Below, one piece after another: positions 15,862 through 23,834 of a stretch of 32,640 nucleotides of DNA. The stretch's first letter is position 1. Each line of letters opens with the position of its first letter. The stretch comes from an uncultured Bacteroidales bacterium (GTDB lineage Bacteria > Bacteroidota > Bacteroidia > Bacteroidales > UBA932). Location of the stretch: contig ONEX01000028.1 of assembly GCA_900316955.1 (NCBI GenBank), positions 1-32,640 on the forward strand, read 5' to 3'. A model generated the notes under the pieces. It worked only from the letters and a program-made list of their open reading frames with translations, was not told the origin of the DNA and did not search any database. The position numbers and the translations under genes are program-made.

Positions 15862-16757
15862 CGGTACGGAGCCAGGATATGGTCGATCATGGAACCCGGA
15901 ACGGGATCCGTCGCGGACGCGCCTTTGTAGGAGGTCTTCTGGAACAGGGCCTGGGAGCACACCTCGTGCAGGAGGGCTTCGTCATAGGGCTTGTCGCCGT
16001 AGTCGTGCCACAGGCGATGGATGGGATCCTGGTCCAGGGAGGGCATCTGCGCATACAGCTCCGCGGCGCGGGGATTGGCCGCCACCGTCTGCGAGAAGAG
16101 CAGCTGGTGGACGAAATAGTCCACGGTGGAGTCCTCGGCGGCCCAGTAGGCCCGCATCGCCTCCCGCCAGACCTGGAGGAGGTAGGAGCCCTTCGCGGCC
16201 CGGATGAAGCAGTTCTGGATGCCGGCATAGGCGCCGAGCCCCACTTCTCCGCCCTTGTACACGAAGAAATCGGCCTCCCAGAGCCATTCGGGCAAGGGAG
16301 CGTCCAGATACGAGGTGGCGTCCATCCAGACGCCGCCGTAGCGGTACAGGAGCTCCACCCGGCAGATGTCGGCGAAATGCGCCGCCCGCATCTTCCCCGT
16401 CTTCCAGAGCTGGACGACATGGTCGGACAGCGTGATCCAGTCGAAGACCGTCTTCCCGTCCAGGACCACGAGCTCCGCCCCGGCGTACCGGCGGATGCTG
16501 TCCAGGCAGCACCGGATCACCGGCGGCGCCTGGTCCAGTCCCTGCAGCCACAGCGTGAACACGCGGCGCGGCGCCGTGCGGTCCGGCCGGTCCTCCGGGA
16601 CGGCTTCCGCGGCCTTCACATACGGCCGCAGGTACGCCTTCGAGGCCCGCCAGATCGCCCGCCCGCGCGCCTGCCGGCGCTGGAGGCGGGGCCGCCAGAG
16701 CGCGTTGAACACATGGCCGCCCAGGGCCACCCGGGTAAAGTACAGGAGACGTCTCAT
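15858..16757 (-). CDS. Capsular polysaccharide synthesis glycosyltransferase (GT32-like)
   Basis: 299 residues. After a basic N-terminal region the protein shows RVFTLWLQGLDQAPPVIRCC, FADICRVELLYRYGG and VWMDATSYL, the pattern of the capsular synthesis/GT32 group in which the D of the DxD-like motif binds the metal and nucleotide sugar. The C-terminus has NPRAAELYAQ and DHILAPYR. It probably adds a single sugar to a surface polymer. It overlaps both neighbours by four bases (ATGA at each junction), indicating translational coupling in a four-gene sugar cassette. The substrate is unknown. Confidence 0.8.
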   Translation of the reverse strand: MRRLLYFTRVALGGHVFNALWRPRLQRRQARGRAIWRASKAYLRPYVKAAEAVPEDRPDRTAPRRVFTLWLQGLDQAPPVIRCCLDSIRRYAGAELVVLDGKTVFDWITLSDHVVQLWKTGKMRAAHFADICRVELLYRYGGVWMDATSYLDAPLPEWLWEADFFVYKGGEVGLGAYAGIQNCFIRAAKGSYLLQVWREAMRAYWAAEDSTVDYFVHQLLFSQTVAANPRAAELYAQMPSLDQDPIHRLWHDYGDKPYDEALLHEVCSQALFQKTSYKGASATDPVPGSMIDHILAPYR

Positions 16758-17695
16758 CGGAAATGGGTCAGGAGGAAAAGCTTGATGAGCGACTGCCGGA
16801 ACTTGCCGATATGGTAGCCGGAGGTGATGGGGATGACGCGGACGGCCGGGGCCAGGAACGGATATTCCCGGAACAGGTCCCGGTTGTGCTGGAAGCCGGC
16901 CCAGGCCGCGCGGAGGAAGATCTCCTCCCGGAGGCCGGACACCGGCGAGGGGTCCTGCCCCTCGAAGTGGACGTACAGGTCCAGCAGGTTCCGGGCGGAG
17001 TTCACGCGCCGGATCTTCTGCGGCGCCCGCGTCGCGGAGGCGCTGACAGACCGGTCGTAGTGGTACAGGCCCTCCTTCAGATGGACGACCTTCCGGGCCT
17101 TGAACAGGATCTGCGAGCTGAAGACGATGTCCTCATGCATCGCGTATTTGGGGACGAAAACGCCGTCGTAGAGGCTCAGGAGGCAGAATTTGTTCCACAC
17201 GTACCCATAGGCGTCATAGGTGTAGAGCCGGTGCCGGAAGAGGTCCGGATCGGCGCAGGAACTGTCTTTCTCGCGGTCCAGCTTGCTCCGGTTCGGATAC
17301 TCCTTCCAGAAGTCGTACACGACGATGTCGGCCTCCGTTTCCTCCGCCTTCCGGACGAGTTTCTCCACGGCCGCGGGCTCCAGCCAGTCGTCGGAGTCCA
17401 CGTGCAGGACATACTTCCCCGACGCGGCGTCCAGGCCGGTCTTGCGGGCGTGCGGGAGGCCGCCGTTCTCCTTGGAGATGATGCGGACGCGCGCCTGCAG
17501 GGCCGGATCCTGCTTCCCCAGGAGGTCGCGGAGGATCTCCACCGTGCGGTCCTTGCCGCCGTCGTCCACGAAGATGAACTCGATGTGGGGATAGGTCTGC
17601 GCGAATAGGCTGTCCGCGCAGCGGGCGATGTAGTTTTCCACGCCGTACATCGGCACGATGACGGAAACGAGGGGGGTATTCGAAGCGGTTTTCAT
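16754..17695 (-). CDS. Family 2 glycosyltransferase
   Basis: 313 residues from the ATG at 17695 (MKTASNTPLVSVIVPMYG). The GT-A domain shows VSVIVPMYGVENYIARC, FIFVDDGGKDRT, ENGGLPHARKTGLDAA and the metal site YVLHVDSDDWLEP, all classical for family 2. The second half carries MHEDIVFSSQ and a hydrophobic/basic end. The open frame continues 66 codons upstream, but that part lies inside the preceding gene, and the ATG forms an ATGA overlap with its stop, which decides the start. Sugar donor and acceptor are unknown. Confidence 0.88.
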   Translation of the reverse strand: MKTASNTPLVSVIVPMYGVENYIARCADSLFAQTYPHIEFIFVDDGGKDRTVEILRDLLGKQDPALQARVRIISKENGGLPHARKTGLDAASGKYVLHVDSDDWLEPAAVEKLVRKAEETEADIVVYDFWKEYPNRSKLDREKDSSCADPDLFRHRLYTYDAYGYVWNKFCLLSLYDGVFVPKYAMHEDIVFSSQILFKARKVVHLKEGLYHYDRSVSASATRAPQKIRRVNSARNLLDLYVHFEGQDPSPVSGLREEIFLRAAWAGFQHNRDLFREYPFLAPAVRVIPITSGYHIGKFRQSLIKLFLLTHFR

Positions 17696-18531
17696 AGTCC
17701 AAGGGTGGCAAAGCGGTCCGGAATCCGGACCACGAGTTTGAGACCGGCCATCGCCGGCTTGTTCCACGCGTACGGCGGCCGGCACACGGTCTGGAAGCGG
17801 CGGGCAAAGCGCGTCCACCGGTCGAAGTCCAGGGCTTTCTTCTCCGTGACGAGGCGGATCGTGCGGGCGCGCTTGTCCAGGTGGCGCTGCCACCCCTGCG
17901 CGCGCCGGTCCGCATCGGCGAAGCGATCCTGCAGCTGCTTCATGTCGAAGTAGCCAAAATGGAACAGGTATAAGTCTTTGATGATGTGTAGGTTATAGCC
18001 TTCCACGCGATGGAAGCCACTGCCCCAGCGGAGGGGCTTTCCCAGCACCGAAGCCTTCGTGTACCGGGTGCCCAGCTGCGCATAATGCCGCTGCTCCAGG
18101 AAGGGCCGGTCCCCGGTGATGTCCCCTTCCTCGCCCAGTTTCTGGCCCACGTCCAGGCCCAGGCCGGAAACGGCCGTGGGCACGTCCAGGCCTGACAGGA
18201 ACTCCGCGAGCCCGACCCCGAGTTTGGGGTCCACGGCGAGCATCTCGTCGGCGTCCGTGCCGATGACGAGGTCGTACCCGGCCGCGAACAGTCGCGCAGC
18301 CTCGTCGGAGATGCGCTCGATGCGGCCCTTGTCGGCCCGGGCCACCTGCCCGCCGACGCGGTCGCAGGGGATCACATGGGCCTTCGGGCACCAGTCGGGA
18401 AGCGGCTGGTCGCGCCCGTCCAGGAGGATGTAGAGGTTCTCCTCCCCGAGCTGGCCGCCGTACCAGGCGGTCCATTTCCGGAGGTAGAACGCGTCGCCGC
18501 GCACCATCGTTATGGCCGCGATCCGTTTCAT
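17692..18531 (-). CDS. Glycosyltransferase family 2-like protein
   Basis: 279 residues. MKRIAAITMVRGDAFYLRKW at the start and YDLVIGTDADEMLAVDP near residue 85-100 are typical of the Glyco_tranf_2_4/GT92-like branch, with the DADE acidic patch as the probable metal site. Later RVEGYNLHIIKDLYLFHFGY has the conserved histidine region. The ATG overlaps the uvrA stop by four bases, so this sugar gene is translationally coupled to a DNA-repair gene, an unusual pairing. The acceptor is unknown. Confidence 0.8.
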   Translation of the reverse strand: MKRIAAITMVRGDAFYLRKWTAWYGGQLGEENLYILLDGRDQPLPDWCPKAHVIPCDRVGGQVARADKGRIERISDEAARLFAAGYDLVIGTDADEMLAVDPKLGVGLAEFLSGLDVPTAVSGLGLDVGQKLGEEGDITGDRPFLEQRHYAQLGTRYTKASVLGKPLRWGSGFHRVEGYNLHIIKDLYLFHFGYFDMKQLQDRFADADRRAQGWQRHLDKRARTIRLVTEKKALDFDRWTRFARRFQTVCRPPYAWNKPAMAGLKLVVRIPDRFATLGL

Positions 18532-21416
18532 CCGCGCAAGTATTTGGCCGTGAATGTGTCACCCTTCGCCGCCAGGTCCTCCGGCGTGCCGGCGAAGACC
18601 ACTTCGCCGCCCCGGTCGCCCGCGTCCGGACCCAGGTCGATCACCCAGTCCGCGCTGCGGATGACGTCCAGGTTGTGCTCCACCACGACCACGGAATGGC
18701 CGCGGGAAAGCAGGGCATCGAAAGCCTTCAGGAGCTTCTCCACGTCGTAGAAATGGAGGCCCGTCGTGGGCTCGTCGAACATGAACAGGATCTTGTCCTT
18801 GCGCGGCTTGTCGTCGTTCTTGCTCAGGCTCAGGAAGTAAGCGAGCTTGATGCGCTGGCTCTCGCCGCCCGACAGGGTGCTGGAGGGCTGGCCCAGCTTG
18901 ATGTAGCCGAGGCCCACGTCCACGAGCGGCTGCAGCTGCCCGGCGATGGACTTGGCGATGTCCTCGGGCTGCGCGGAGAAGAAGGCGATGGCCTCCTCCA
19001 CGCTCATGTTCAGGATGTCGTCGATGTTCTTGTCCTTGTACCGGACTTCCAGGATCTCCGGCTTGAAGCGCTTGCCGCCGCAGGACTCGCACACCATGGT
19101 GACATCGGCCATGAACTGCATGCCGATCTTCACGAAACCGTCGCCCTGGCATTCCGGGCAGCGGCCGCCTTCCTGGTTGAAGGAGAAGAAGGACGGGGTG
19201 AAGCCGTTGATCTTCGCGAACTGCTGGTCGCTCAGGAGCTTGCGAATGTCGTCATAGACCTTCAGGTAGGTGACGGCGTTGGAGCGGGAGCTCTTGCCGA
19301 TGGGGTTCTGGTCCACGTACTCTACGCGGGTGACGCGGTCCAGGTTGCCGGACAGGCCCTTGAAGGTGCCGGGCAGGTCGCCGGTCTCGTTGATGCGGCG
19401 GTGCAGGGCCGGGAACAGGATGTCGCCGACGAGCGAGGACTTGCCGCTCCCGGACACGCCGGTGACGACCGTCAGCACGCCCAGCGGGAACTGCACGTCG
19501 ATGTCCTTGAGGTTGTTCTGCATCGCCCCGTTCACGGTGATGGAGTACTGCCAAGGCCGCTTCGTGCGGACGTACGGCTTCCGTTCGCCGGTGAGGTACT
19601 GGAGGGTGAGCGAACGCTTCAGTTCCTCCGGGGTAAACTGCTCCACAACGCCCTGGAAGACCACTTCCCCACCATGGACGCCGGCTTTCGGGCCCATGTC
19701 GATGAGGAGGTCCGCCGCGCGGATAATCTCCGGGTCGTGCTCCACCACGACGACGGTGTTGCCGATGTCGCGGAGGCGCTTGAGGACCGCGATGAGGCGG
19801 TCGGTGTCGCGGGGGTGCAGGCCGATGGACGGCTCGTCCAGGATGTACATGGACCCGACCAGCGAGCTGCCGAGCGCGGTCACGAGGTTCACGCGCTGGC
19901 TTTCGCCGCCGGAGAGGGTGTTCATCGCGCGGCTCAGGGTGAGGTACCCGAGGCCCACGTCCTGGATGCAGTGCAGCCGGAAGACGATCTCGTCGATGCA
20001 CTTGCCCGCGATGCCGCGCTCGTAGTCCGACAGCCGGACGGTGTCGAAGAACGCGAGGAGCTCGTCGATGGTCATCGACAGGAGCTCGTGGATGTTCTTC
20101 CCGCCCACGCGGACGTAAAGCGCCTCCTTCCGGAGCCGGCTGCCGCCGCAGGCGTGGCAGGTGGTCCGGCCGGAATAGCGGCTGAGCATGTATTTGTACT
20201 GGATCTTGTAGCGGTTCTGGTTGACCCACTCGAAGAACTCGTCGATGCCGACGATGGCGCTCTCGTCCATCACGCCGTTGCTCCGGGCGGTCCAGAGGGT
20301 CTTTTTCTGCGCTTCCGTGAGCTTGCAGTACGGGGTGAAGACGGGGATGTCGTACTTCTCCGCGTTCTTGACCACGAGGTCCTTGAACCAGCTCATCTTG
20401 TCGCCGCGCCAGCAGGCGACGGCGCCGTCGTAGATGGTCTTGGTCTTGTCCGGAACGACGAGGTCCTCACTGATACCGATGATCTTTCCCAGGCCGCCGC
20501 ACGTGGGGCACGCCCCCAGCGGGCTGTTGAAGCTGAACAGGTACTCGTCCGGCTCGCGGAAAGTCATCCCGTCGAGCTCGAACCTGGAACAGTACGCCTT
20601 CCGCTTCCCGTCCAGCACGATGGACATATCCCCCTCCCCCTTGTCGAACGCCGTCTGCACGGAATCCAGCAGGCGCGTCCGGAGGTCATCCATGACGGTT
20701 GGTGAGCCTGTCGAACCACCGTCATGCCCGACGGTTGGTGAGCTTGTCGAACCACCGTCATTCCCGGCCTGACCGGGAATCTTCGCGCGGTCCACCAGCA
20801 AATGCAAGTCCTCCGGGTAGTGCCCGTCCATCTGCATCACGTCCTCGATGCGGAGGACCTCCTGGGTGCCCAGGTCGAAGAATCGGCCGTAGCCTTCCTC
20901 CTTGAGCTGGAGCATGAGCTCGACCTTGTCCTTGCGGTCCTTCCAGCGGATGTCGGAAAGGATGTAGACCGTGTGCGCCTCGCCGTCGAAGATGTCGCGG
21001 AGGACGTCCTGGACGGTATGGGCCTTCACTTCCAGCCCGCTCACGGGGGAATAGGTACGGCCGATGCGGGCGAAGAGGAGCCGCAGGAAGTCGTAGATTT
21101 CCGTGGTGGTGGCGACGGTGGAACGGGGGTTCCGGATGTTCACCTTCTGCTCGATGGCGATGGCCGGCGGGATGCCCTCGATCATCTCCACGTCGGGCTT
21201 GGACATGCGGCCCAGGAACTGGCGGGCGTAGGACGACAGGCTCTCGGCGAACCGGCGCTGGCCCTCGGCGAACAGCGTGTCGAACGCGAGGGACGACTTC
21301 CCGCTCCCGGAGATGCCCGTGACCACCACGAGCCGGTTCCGCGGGATCTCCACCGTTATGTCCTTGAGGTTGTTGACCTTCGCCCTTCGTATGATGATAT
21401 TCCCTTCTGCTGGCAT
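18528..21416 (-). CDS. uvrA: Excinuclease ABC subunit A
   Basis: Damage-recognition ATPase of nucleotide excision repair. It has two ABC modules: Walker A GISGSGKSS near residue 34 and GVSGSGKSS in the second half, with signatures LSGGESQRVNL and LSGGESQRIKL. The zinc module CPECQGDG...CESCGGKRF is intact, but the first zinc site is incomplete: CPTCGGLG is present while the partner CxxC is reduced to a single Cys (AYCSRF). The ATG at 21416 is chosen over a TTG at 21422; length 962. A stretch at about residues 212-241 (AKIPGQAGND then two 12-residue repeats) is encoded by genomic repeats inserted in frame. Four sugar genes follow in the same unit. Confidence 0.95.
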   Translation of the reverse strand: MPAEGNIIIRRAKVNNLKDITVEIPRNRLVVVTGISGSGKSSLAFDTLFAEGQRRFAESLSSYARQFLGRMSKPDVEMIEGIPPAIAIEQKVNIRNPRSTVATTTEIYDFLRLLFARIGRTYSPVSGLEVKAHTVQDVLRDIFDGEAHTVYILSDIRWKDRKDKVELMLQLKEEGYGRFFDLGTQEVLRIEDVMQMDGHYPEDLHLLVDRAKIPGQAGNDGGSTSSPTVGHDGGSTGSPTVMDDLRTRLLDSVQTAFDKGEGDMSIVLDGKRKAYCSRFELDGMTFREPDEYLFSFNSPLGACPTCGGLGKIIGISEDLVVPDKTKTIYDGAVACWRGDKMSWFKDLVVKNAEKYDIPVFTPYCKLTEAQKKTLWTARSNGVMDESAIVGIDEFFEWVNQNRYKIQYKYMLSRYSGRTTCHACGGSRLRKEALYVRVGGKNIHELLSMTIDELLAFFDTVRLSDYERGIAGKCIDEIVFRLHCIQDVGLGYLTLSRAMNTLSGGESQRVNLVTALGSSLVGSMYILDEPSIGLHPRDTDRLIAVLKRLRDIGNTVVVVEHDPEIIRAADLLIDMGPKAGVHGGEVVFQGVVEQFTPEELKRSLTLQYLTGERKPYVRTKRPWQYSITVNGAMQNNLKDIDVQFPLGVLTVVTGVSGSGKSSLVGDILFPALHRRINETGDLPGTFKGLSGNLDRVTRVEYVDQNPIGKSSRSNAVTYLKVYDDIRKLLSDQQFAKINGFTPSFFSFNQEGGRCPECQGDGFVKIGMQFMADVTMVCESCGGKRFKPEILEVRYKDKNIDDILNMSVEEAIAFFSAQPEDIAKSIAGQLQPLVDVGLGYIKLGQPSSTLSGGESQRIKLAYFLSLSKNDDKPRKDKILFMFDEPTTGLHFYDVEKLLKAFDALLSRGHSVVVVEHNLDVIRSADWVIDLGPDAGDRGGEVVFAGTPEDLAAKGDTFTAKYLRG
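20694..20764. repeat. Two tandem 36-base units inside uvrA
   Basis: The units start at 20694 and 20730 with period 36 and differ at only a few positions. Each begins GACGGTTGGTGAGC and ends CGAACCACCGTCAT, making a near palindrome. The unit length is a multiple of three, giving NDGGSTSSPTVG and HDGGSTGSPTVM in UvrA. Confidence 0.9.
20757..20783. repeat. Palindrome GTCATTCCCGG...CCGGGAATCT inside uvrA
   Basis: ATTCCCGG (20760-20767) is the reverse complement of CCGGGAAT (20773-20780). The outer GTCATTCC and GGAATCT match the elements at 2892 and 10995. On the uvrA strand it encodes KIPGQAGND, the same element frame and direction as in pcrA (EIPSRPVAARND). Confidence 0.8.
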
Positions 21417-21434
21417 GTCCAAAAGATTAGCTTA

Positions 21435-21442
21435 CAAAGTTA
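21435..21442 (-). promoter_or_regulatory. -7 element TAACTTTG of uvrA
   Basis: It matches TAnnTTTG on the minus strand, 19 bases before the ATG at 21416. No -33 element is clear. Confidence 0.5.
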
Positions 21443-21455
21443 CGGATTTTTTGCG

Positions 21456-21463
21456 TATTTTTG
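21456..21463 (+). promoter_or_regulatory. -7 element TATTTTTG of msrA
   Basis: It matches TAnnTTTG on the plus strand, 21 bases before the msrA ATG. It lies back to back with the uvrA element, so the 67-base spacer holds two divergent promoters. Confidence 0.55.
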
Positions 21464-21483
21464 AGGCCGCAACGAGAAGTCCT

Positions 21484-21984
21484 ATGACCCAAGACCTGTA
21501 TTTCGCCGCCGGATGTTTCTGGGGCGCCCAAAAGTTTTTCGCCAAGGTGAAGGGCGTGACCTTCACCGAGGTGGGTTTCGCGAACGGTTTCACCGAGAAC
21601 CCCACCTACAAGGAAGTGTACACGGACCAGACCGGCTACGCCGAAACGGTTCACCTCCAATACGATACGGACATCATCACGGAAGAGCGCCTGACGGAGC
21701 TGTTCCTCAAGGCCATCGACCCGCTCAGCCTCAACAAGCAGGGCGAGGACGAAGGCACCCGCTACCGCACCGGCGCCTACTTCGTGACCGAGGCGCAGGT
21801 CCCCGGCATCTCCGCCGCCCTGGACCGCTGCGCCGCCGCCCTCGGCCAGCCCCTCGCCGTGGAGCTCCTCCCCCTCCGGAACTTCTACCGCGCCGAGGAA
21901 TACCACCAGGACTACCTCGAAAAGAACCCCACCGGCTACTGCCACCTCTCCCCCGCCATCTTCCGCATCGCCGAGGAGGCATAA
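21484..21984 (+). CDS. msrA: Peptide-methionine (S)-S-oxide reductase
   Basis: Reduces S-methionine sulfoxide in proteins back to methionine. 166 residues with the catalytic motif GCFWG near the start (Cys11 the catalytic cysteine), then the family blocks EVGFANG, PTYKEVYTDQTGYAE, DPLSLNKQGEDEGTRYRTGAYF and EEYHQDYLEKNPTGYCHL. The ATG at 21484 is chosen because the motif begins eight residues later and a -7 element is just upstream; the open frame upstream runs into the uvrA region and is not needed. The usual resolving cysteine is probably that in TGYCHL. It is a single gene divergent from uvrA; no msrB is fused or adjacent. Confidence 0.95.
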   Translation: MTQDLYFAAGCFWGAQKFFAKVKGVTFTEVGFANGFTENPTYKEVYTDQTGYAETVHLQYDTDIITEERLTELFLKAIDPLSLNKQGEDEGTRYRTGAYFVTEAQVPGISAALDRCAAALGQPLAVELLPLRNFYRAEEYHQDYLEKNPTGYCHLSPAIFRIAEEA

Positions 21985-21991
21985 TCGGCCT

Positions 21992-22034
21992 ATGTACCCC
22001 AATGAGGCCTCGTTTCGGATTCCGAAGAGGCCCG
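21992..22034. repeat. Partial duplicate of the start of the gene at 22448
   Basis: ATGTACCCCAA, a variable 5-6 bases and CCTCGTTTCGGATTCC occur here and again at 22448-22490, followed in both by an AAGA.GCC-like stretch. Here the frame closes after about 20 codons, so this looks like a decayed copy. Confidence 0.65.
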
Positions 22035-22118
22035 ACCGGCCATGTACCCCGTAGGCCCTCCCGCCTATCCCCAGTGTCCTCCATCGGTACCACCAGCGAC
22101 AATCGCCATCAAACGCCA

Positions 22119-22341
22119 TGTACAAGTCTAGCTTGTACAACGAAATGTGGCTATGACACGGTTTCCCACGTACAAGTCTCCTGGAATAGGCGCTACAGTG
22201 GCTGAAAGGGCGGAGGCATGAACATAGAATCCTCCACACAAGCACATCGACTTGTACAAGCGAGACTTGTACAGGCATAGAATGAGGATAAGATAGGGGG
22301 CCTGGAACCCTCGAGTTCCATGTACACTGCCGATGTGTACA
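22119..22341. repeat. Cluster of GTAC-centred inverted repeats
   Basis: TGTACAAG-TCTAG-CTTGTACA is a perfect 8-bp hairpin at 22119-22139. GACTTGTACA occurs at 22249 and 22264, its reverse complement with one change at 22169, and TGTACA again at 22321 and 22336. The 463-base gene-free stretch 21985-22447 contains these sites and the partial duplication; no convincing gene was found in it. Confidence 0.65.
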
Positions 22342-22419
22342 ATGGTTTACTCTGTCAATCGGAACATTACTCTCCGTGCATCGGAGCATTGTCCAGCGGG
22401 GCATTTCGGAGGAATTCCG

Positions 22420-22427
22420 TATCTTTG
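22420..22427 (+). promoter_or_regulatory. -7 element TATCTTTG of the small unknown gene
   Basis: An exact consensus match 20 bases before the ATG at 22448. No TTG is found at 19-20 bases upstream. Confidence 0.5.
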
Positions 22428-22447
22428 CAACAAAGAAAGATTCGCCC

Positions 22448-22774
22448 ATGTACCCCAAGTTCATCCTCGTTTCGGATTCCAAGAAGCCGCTCGTAGGCAC
22501 GTTTGTCTATGGGATGGTGTGGAACCATAAGGACTTGTTCGAGGCCTATGAGAAGGCCCACGGTTATGTGAAGGTCCATGGTGGGGGCTGGTACGAGAAG
22601 GATGATGCGCGCAAGACGGTCACCCTGTACGGCGGGTCCGGGGACTACGGGGAGCCGCGTCTCCTGTTCCTGAACCGCATTCCGCGGGAATTGGAGGAAT
22701 ACTCGTTCTATTATACGCCCATCCACGGTCTGCCGGGGAACAAGCTGGACCTCACGGACGTGGAGTGGTTCTGA
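22448..22774 (+). CDS. Small conserved-looking protein of unknown function
   Basis: 108 residues starting MYPKFILVSDSKKPLVG. I do not recognise the family with certainty. The protein is soluble, with no signal peptide or membrane segment, rich in aromatic and Gly residues (KVHGGGWYEKDDARKTVTLYGGSGDYGEP) and ending LDLTDVEWF. The regular hydrophobic/charged pattern and a consensus -7 element 20 bases before the ATG argue that it is real. The open frame extends 24 codons further upstream but would run across the promoter. A decayed copy of its first 40 bases lies 456 bases upstream. It converges on the yccF operon with a 40-base gap. Confidence 0.7.
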   Translation: MYPKFILVSDSKKPLVGTFVYGMVWNHKDLFEAYEKAHGYVKVHGGGWYEKDDARKTVTLYGGSGDYGEPRLLFLNRIPRELEEYSFYYTPIHGLPGNKLDLTDVEWF

Positions 22775-22814
22775 AGGCCGCCAGGCCGAAGTGCTACCAG
22801 GCCACCGGGCCGCG

Positions 22815-23183
22815 CTAGCGGACCTCCTTCCCGAACGGGAAGATGGAGTTGATCGCCATCCGGAAGTGGAGGATGCCGAAGGGGATGCCCACGATGGTGA
22901 TGCAGAAGATGAGGCCGAAGATCGCGTGGATGATGGCGATCTCCCACCAGCCCAGCAGGATCCACAGCAGATTCATCACGATGGACAGGCAGCCCGGTTC
23001 GCCGGGCTTGTCCACGAGTTCGTGCCCGAAGGGCCACAGCGCGTAGCCGCCCAGCTTGAACAGCTGCACGCCGAACGGGATGCCGATGATCGTGATGCAC
23101 ATCAAGAGGCCCACGAGGAAATAGATGATGGCGACGAGGATGCCGCCGAGGATGAGCCAGAGAAGGTTGCCGATGGAGTTCAT
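22815..23183 (-). CDS. YccF-family inner membrane protein
   Basis: 122 residues made of two similar halves, each with a hydrophobic helix pair and the sequence CITIIGIPFG or CITIVGIPFG (about residues 29-38 and 91-103), followed by a WPFG or FPFG ending. This duplicated pattern is the YccF domain. The function of the family is not established; it is a small inner-membrane protein. The ATG overlaps the HAD gene stop by four bases, making it the last gene of a six-gene minus-strand operon. No terminator was seen in the 40 bases after the stop. Confidence 0.88.
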   Translation of the reverse strand: MNSIGNLLWLILGGILVAIIYFLVGLLMCITIIGIPFGVQLFKLGGYALWPFGHELVDKPGEPGCLSIVMNLLWILLGWWEIAIIHAIFGLIFCITIVGIPFGILHFRMAINSIFPFGKEVR

Positions 23184-23830
23184 GGAAGGTCGAGGGTAAG
23201 CAGTTGGGAAAAGTCGTCGATGATGAAGTCCGCGCCGGCGGCGGCGAGGTCCGCGCGCGAGGCGTTGCCGTAGGTGACGCCGCAGGTGCGGGCGCCGGCG
23301 CCCCTGCCCATCGCGATGTCCACGGGCATGTCGCCCACGACGAGGGTCTCATCGGCCTGGAAACCCAGGTCCGCCATCGTCTTCAGGACAGGCTCGGGAT
23401 GGGGTTTTGCGTGCGTGACGCTGTTCGCGCCCAGGATGTAGGTGATGTAGGGGGCCAGGCCCATCTCCTGCAGGAACTCTTTCAGGGAGCCATAGCTTCG
23501 GGATGACGCGATCGTGAGCACATACCCCCTGCCGCGAAGCGCCTCCAGCGTCTCCAGCACATGCGGGAACACCTTGGGCACCAGCAGCTTGCGGTTCTCC
23601 ACGAAGATGGCGCGGTAGGTCTGGGCGCACAGGGCGACATCGGCCTGGGAAATCCCCGGGAACAGCTGCTCGAACCCCTTCTCCAGGGGCAGGCCGATGG
23701 TGGCGGCGATCGTCTCCTCGTCCCGCGCGGGATACCCCAGCTTCGCGAGCGTCTGCCGCATCGTCAGCACGATATTGGCCCTCGTGTCCCCGAGGGTCCC
23801 GTCGAAATCCAGGATGATGAGCTTGACCAT
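23180..23830 (-). CDS. HAD-superfamily phosphatase, phosphoglycolate phosphatase-like
   Basis: 216 residues from the ATG at 23830. Motif I is DFDGT with nucleophile Asp8 and acid/base Asp10, motif II is TIASS, motif III is the Lys in HAKPHPEP, and motif IV is VVGDMPVDIAMG. The cap between motifs I and II is the small helical type of the Gph/PGMB-like group. Substrates of this group range from phosphoglycolate to pyrophosphate and sugar phosphates, so the exact one is open. The frame continues upstream within the bcp gene, but the ATG four bases after the bcp stop is the sensible start. Confidence 0.88.
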   Translation of the reverse strand: MVKLIILDFDGTLGDTRANIVLTMRQTLAKLGYPARDEETIAATIGLPLEKGFEQLFPGISQADVALCAQTYRAIFVENRKLLVPKVFPHVLETLEALRGRGYVLTIASSRSYGSLKEFLQEMGLAPYITYILGANSVTHAKPHPEPVLKTMADLGFQADETLVVGDMPVDIAMGRGAGARTCGVTYGNASRADLAAAGADFIIDDFSQLLTLDLP

Positions 23831-23834
23831 GGGC

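Noticed and set aside
18675-20705. Long plus-strand open frame opposite uvrA
   Set aside because: Antisense to both ABC modules of UvrA; no recognisable protein features.
22119-22341. TGTACA cluster considered as a CRISPR-like array
   Set aside because: The units are only 6-11 bases, irregularly spaced and in both orientations; there are no repeat-length units or equal spacers, and no cas genes.
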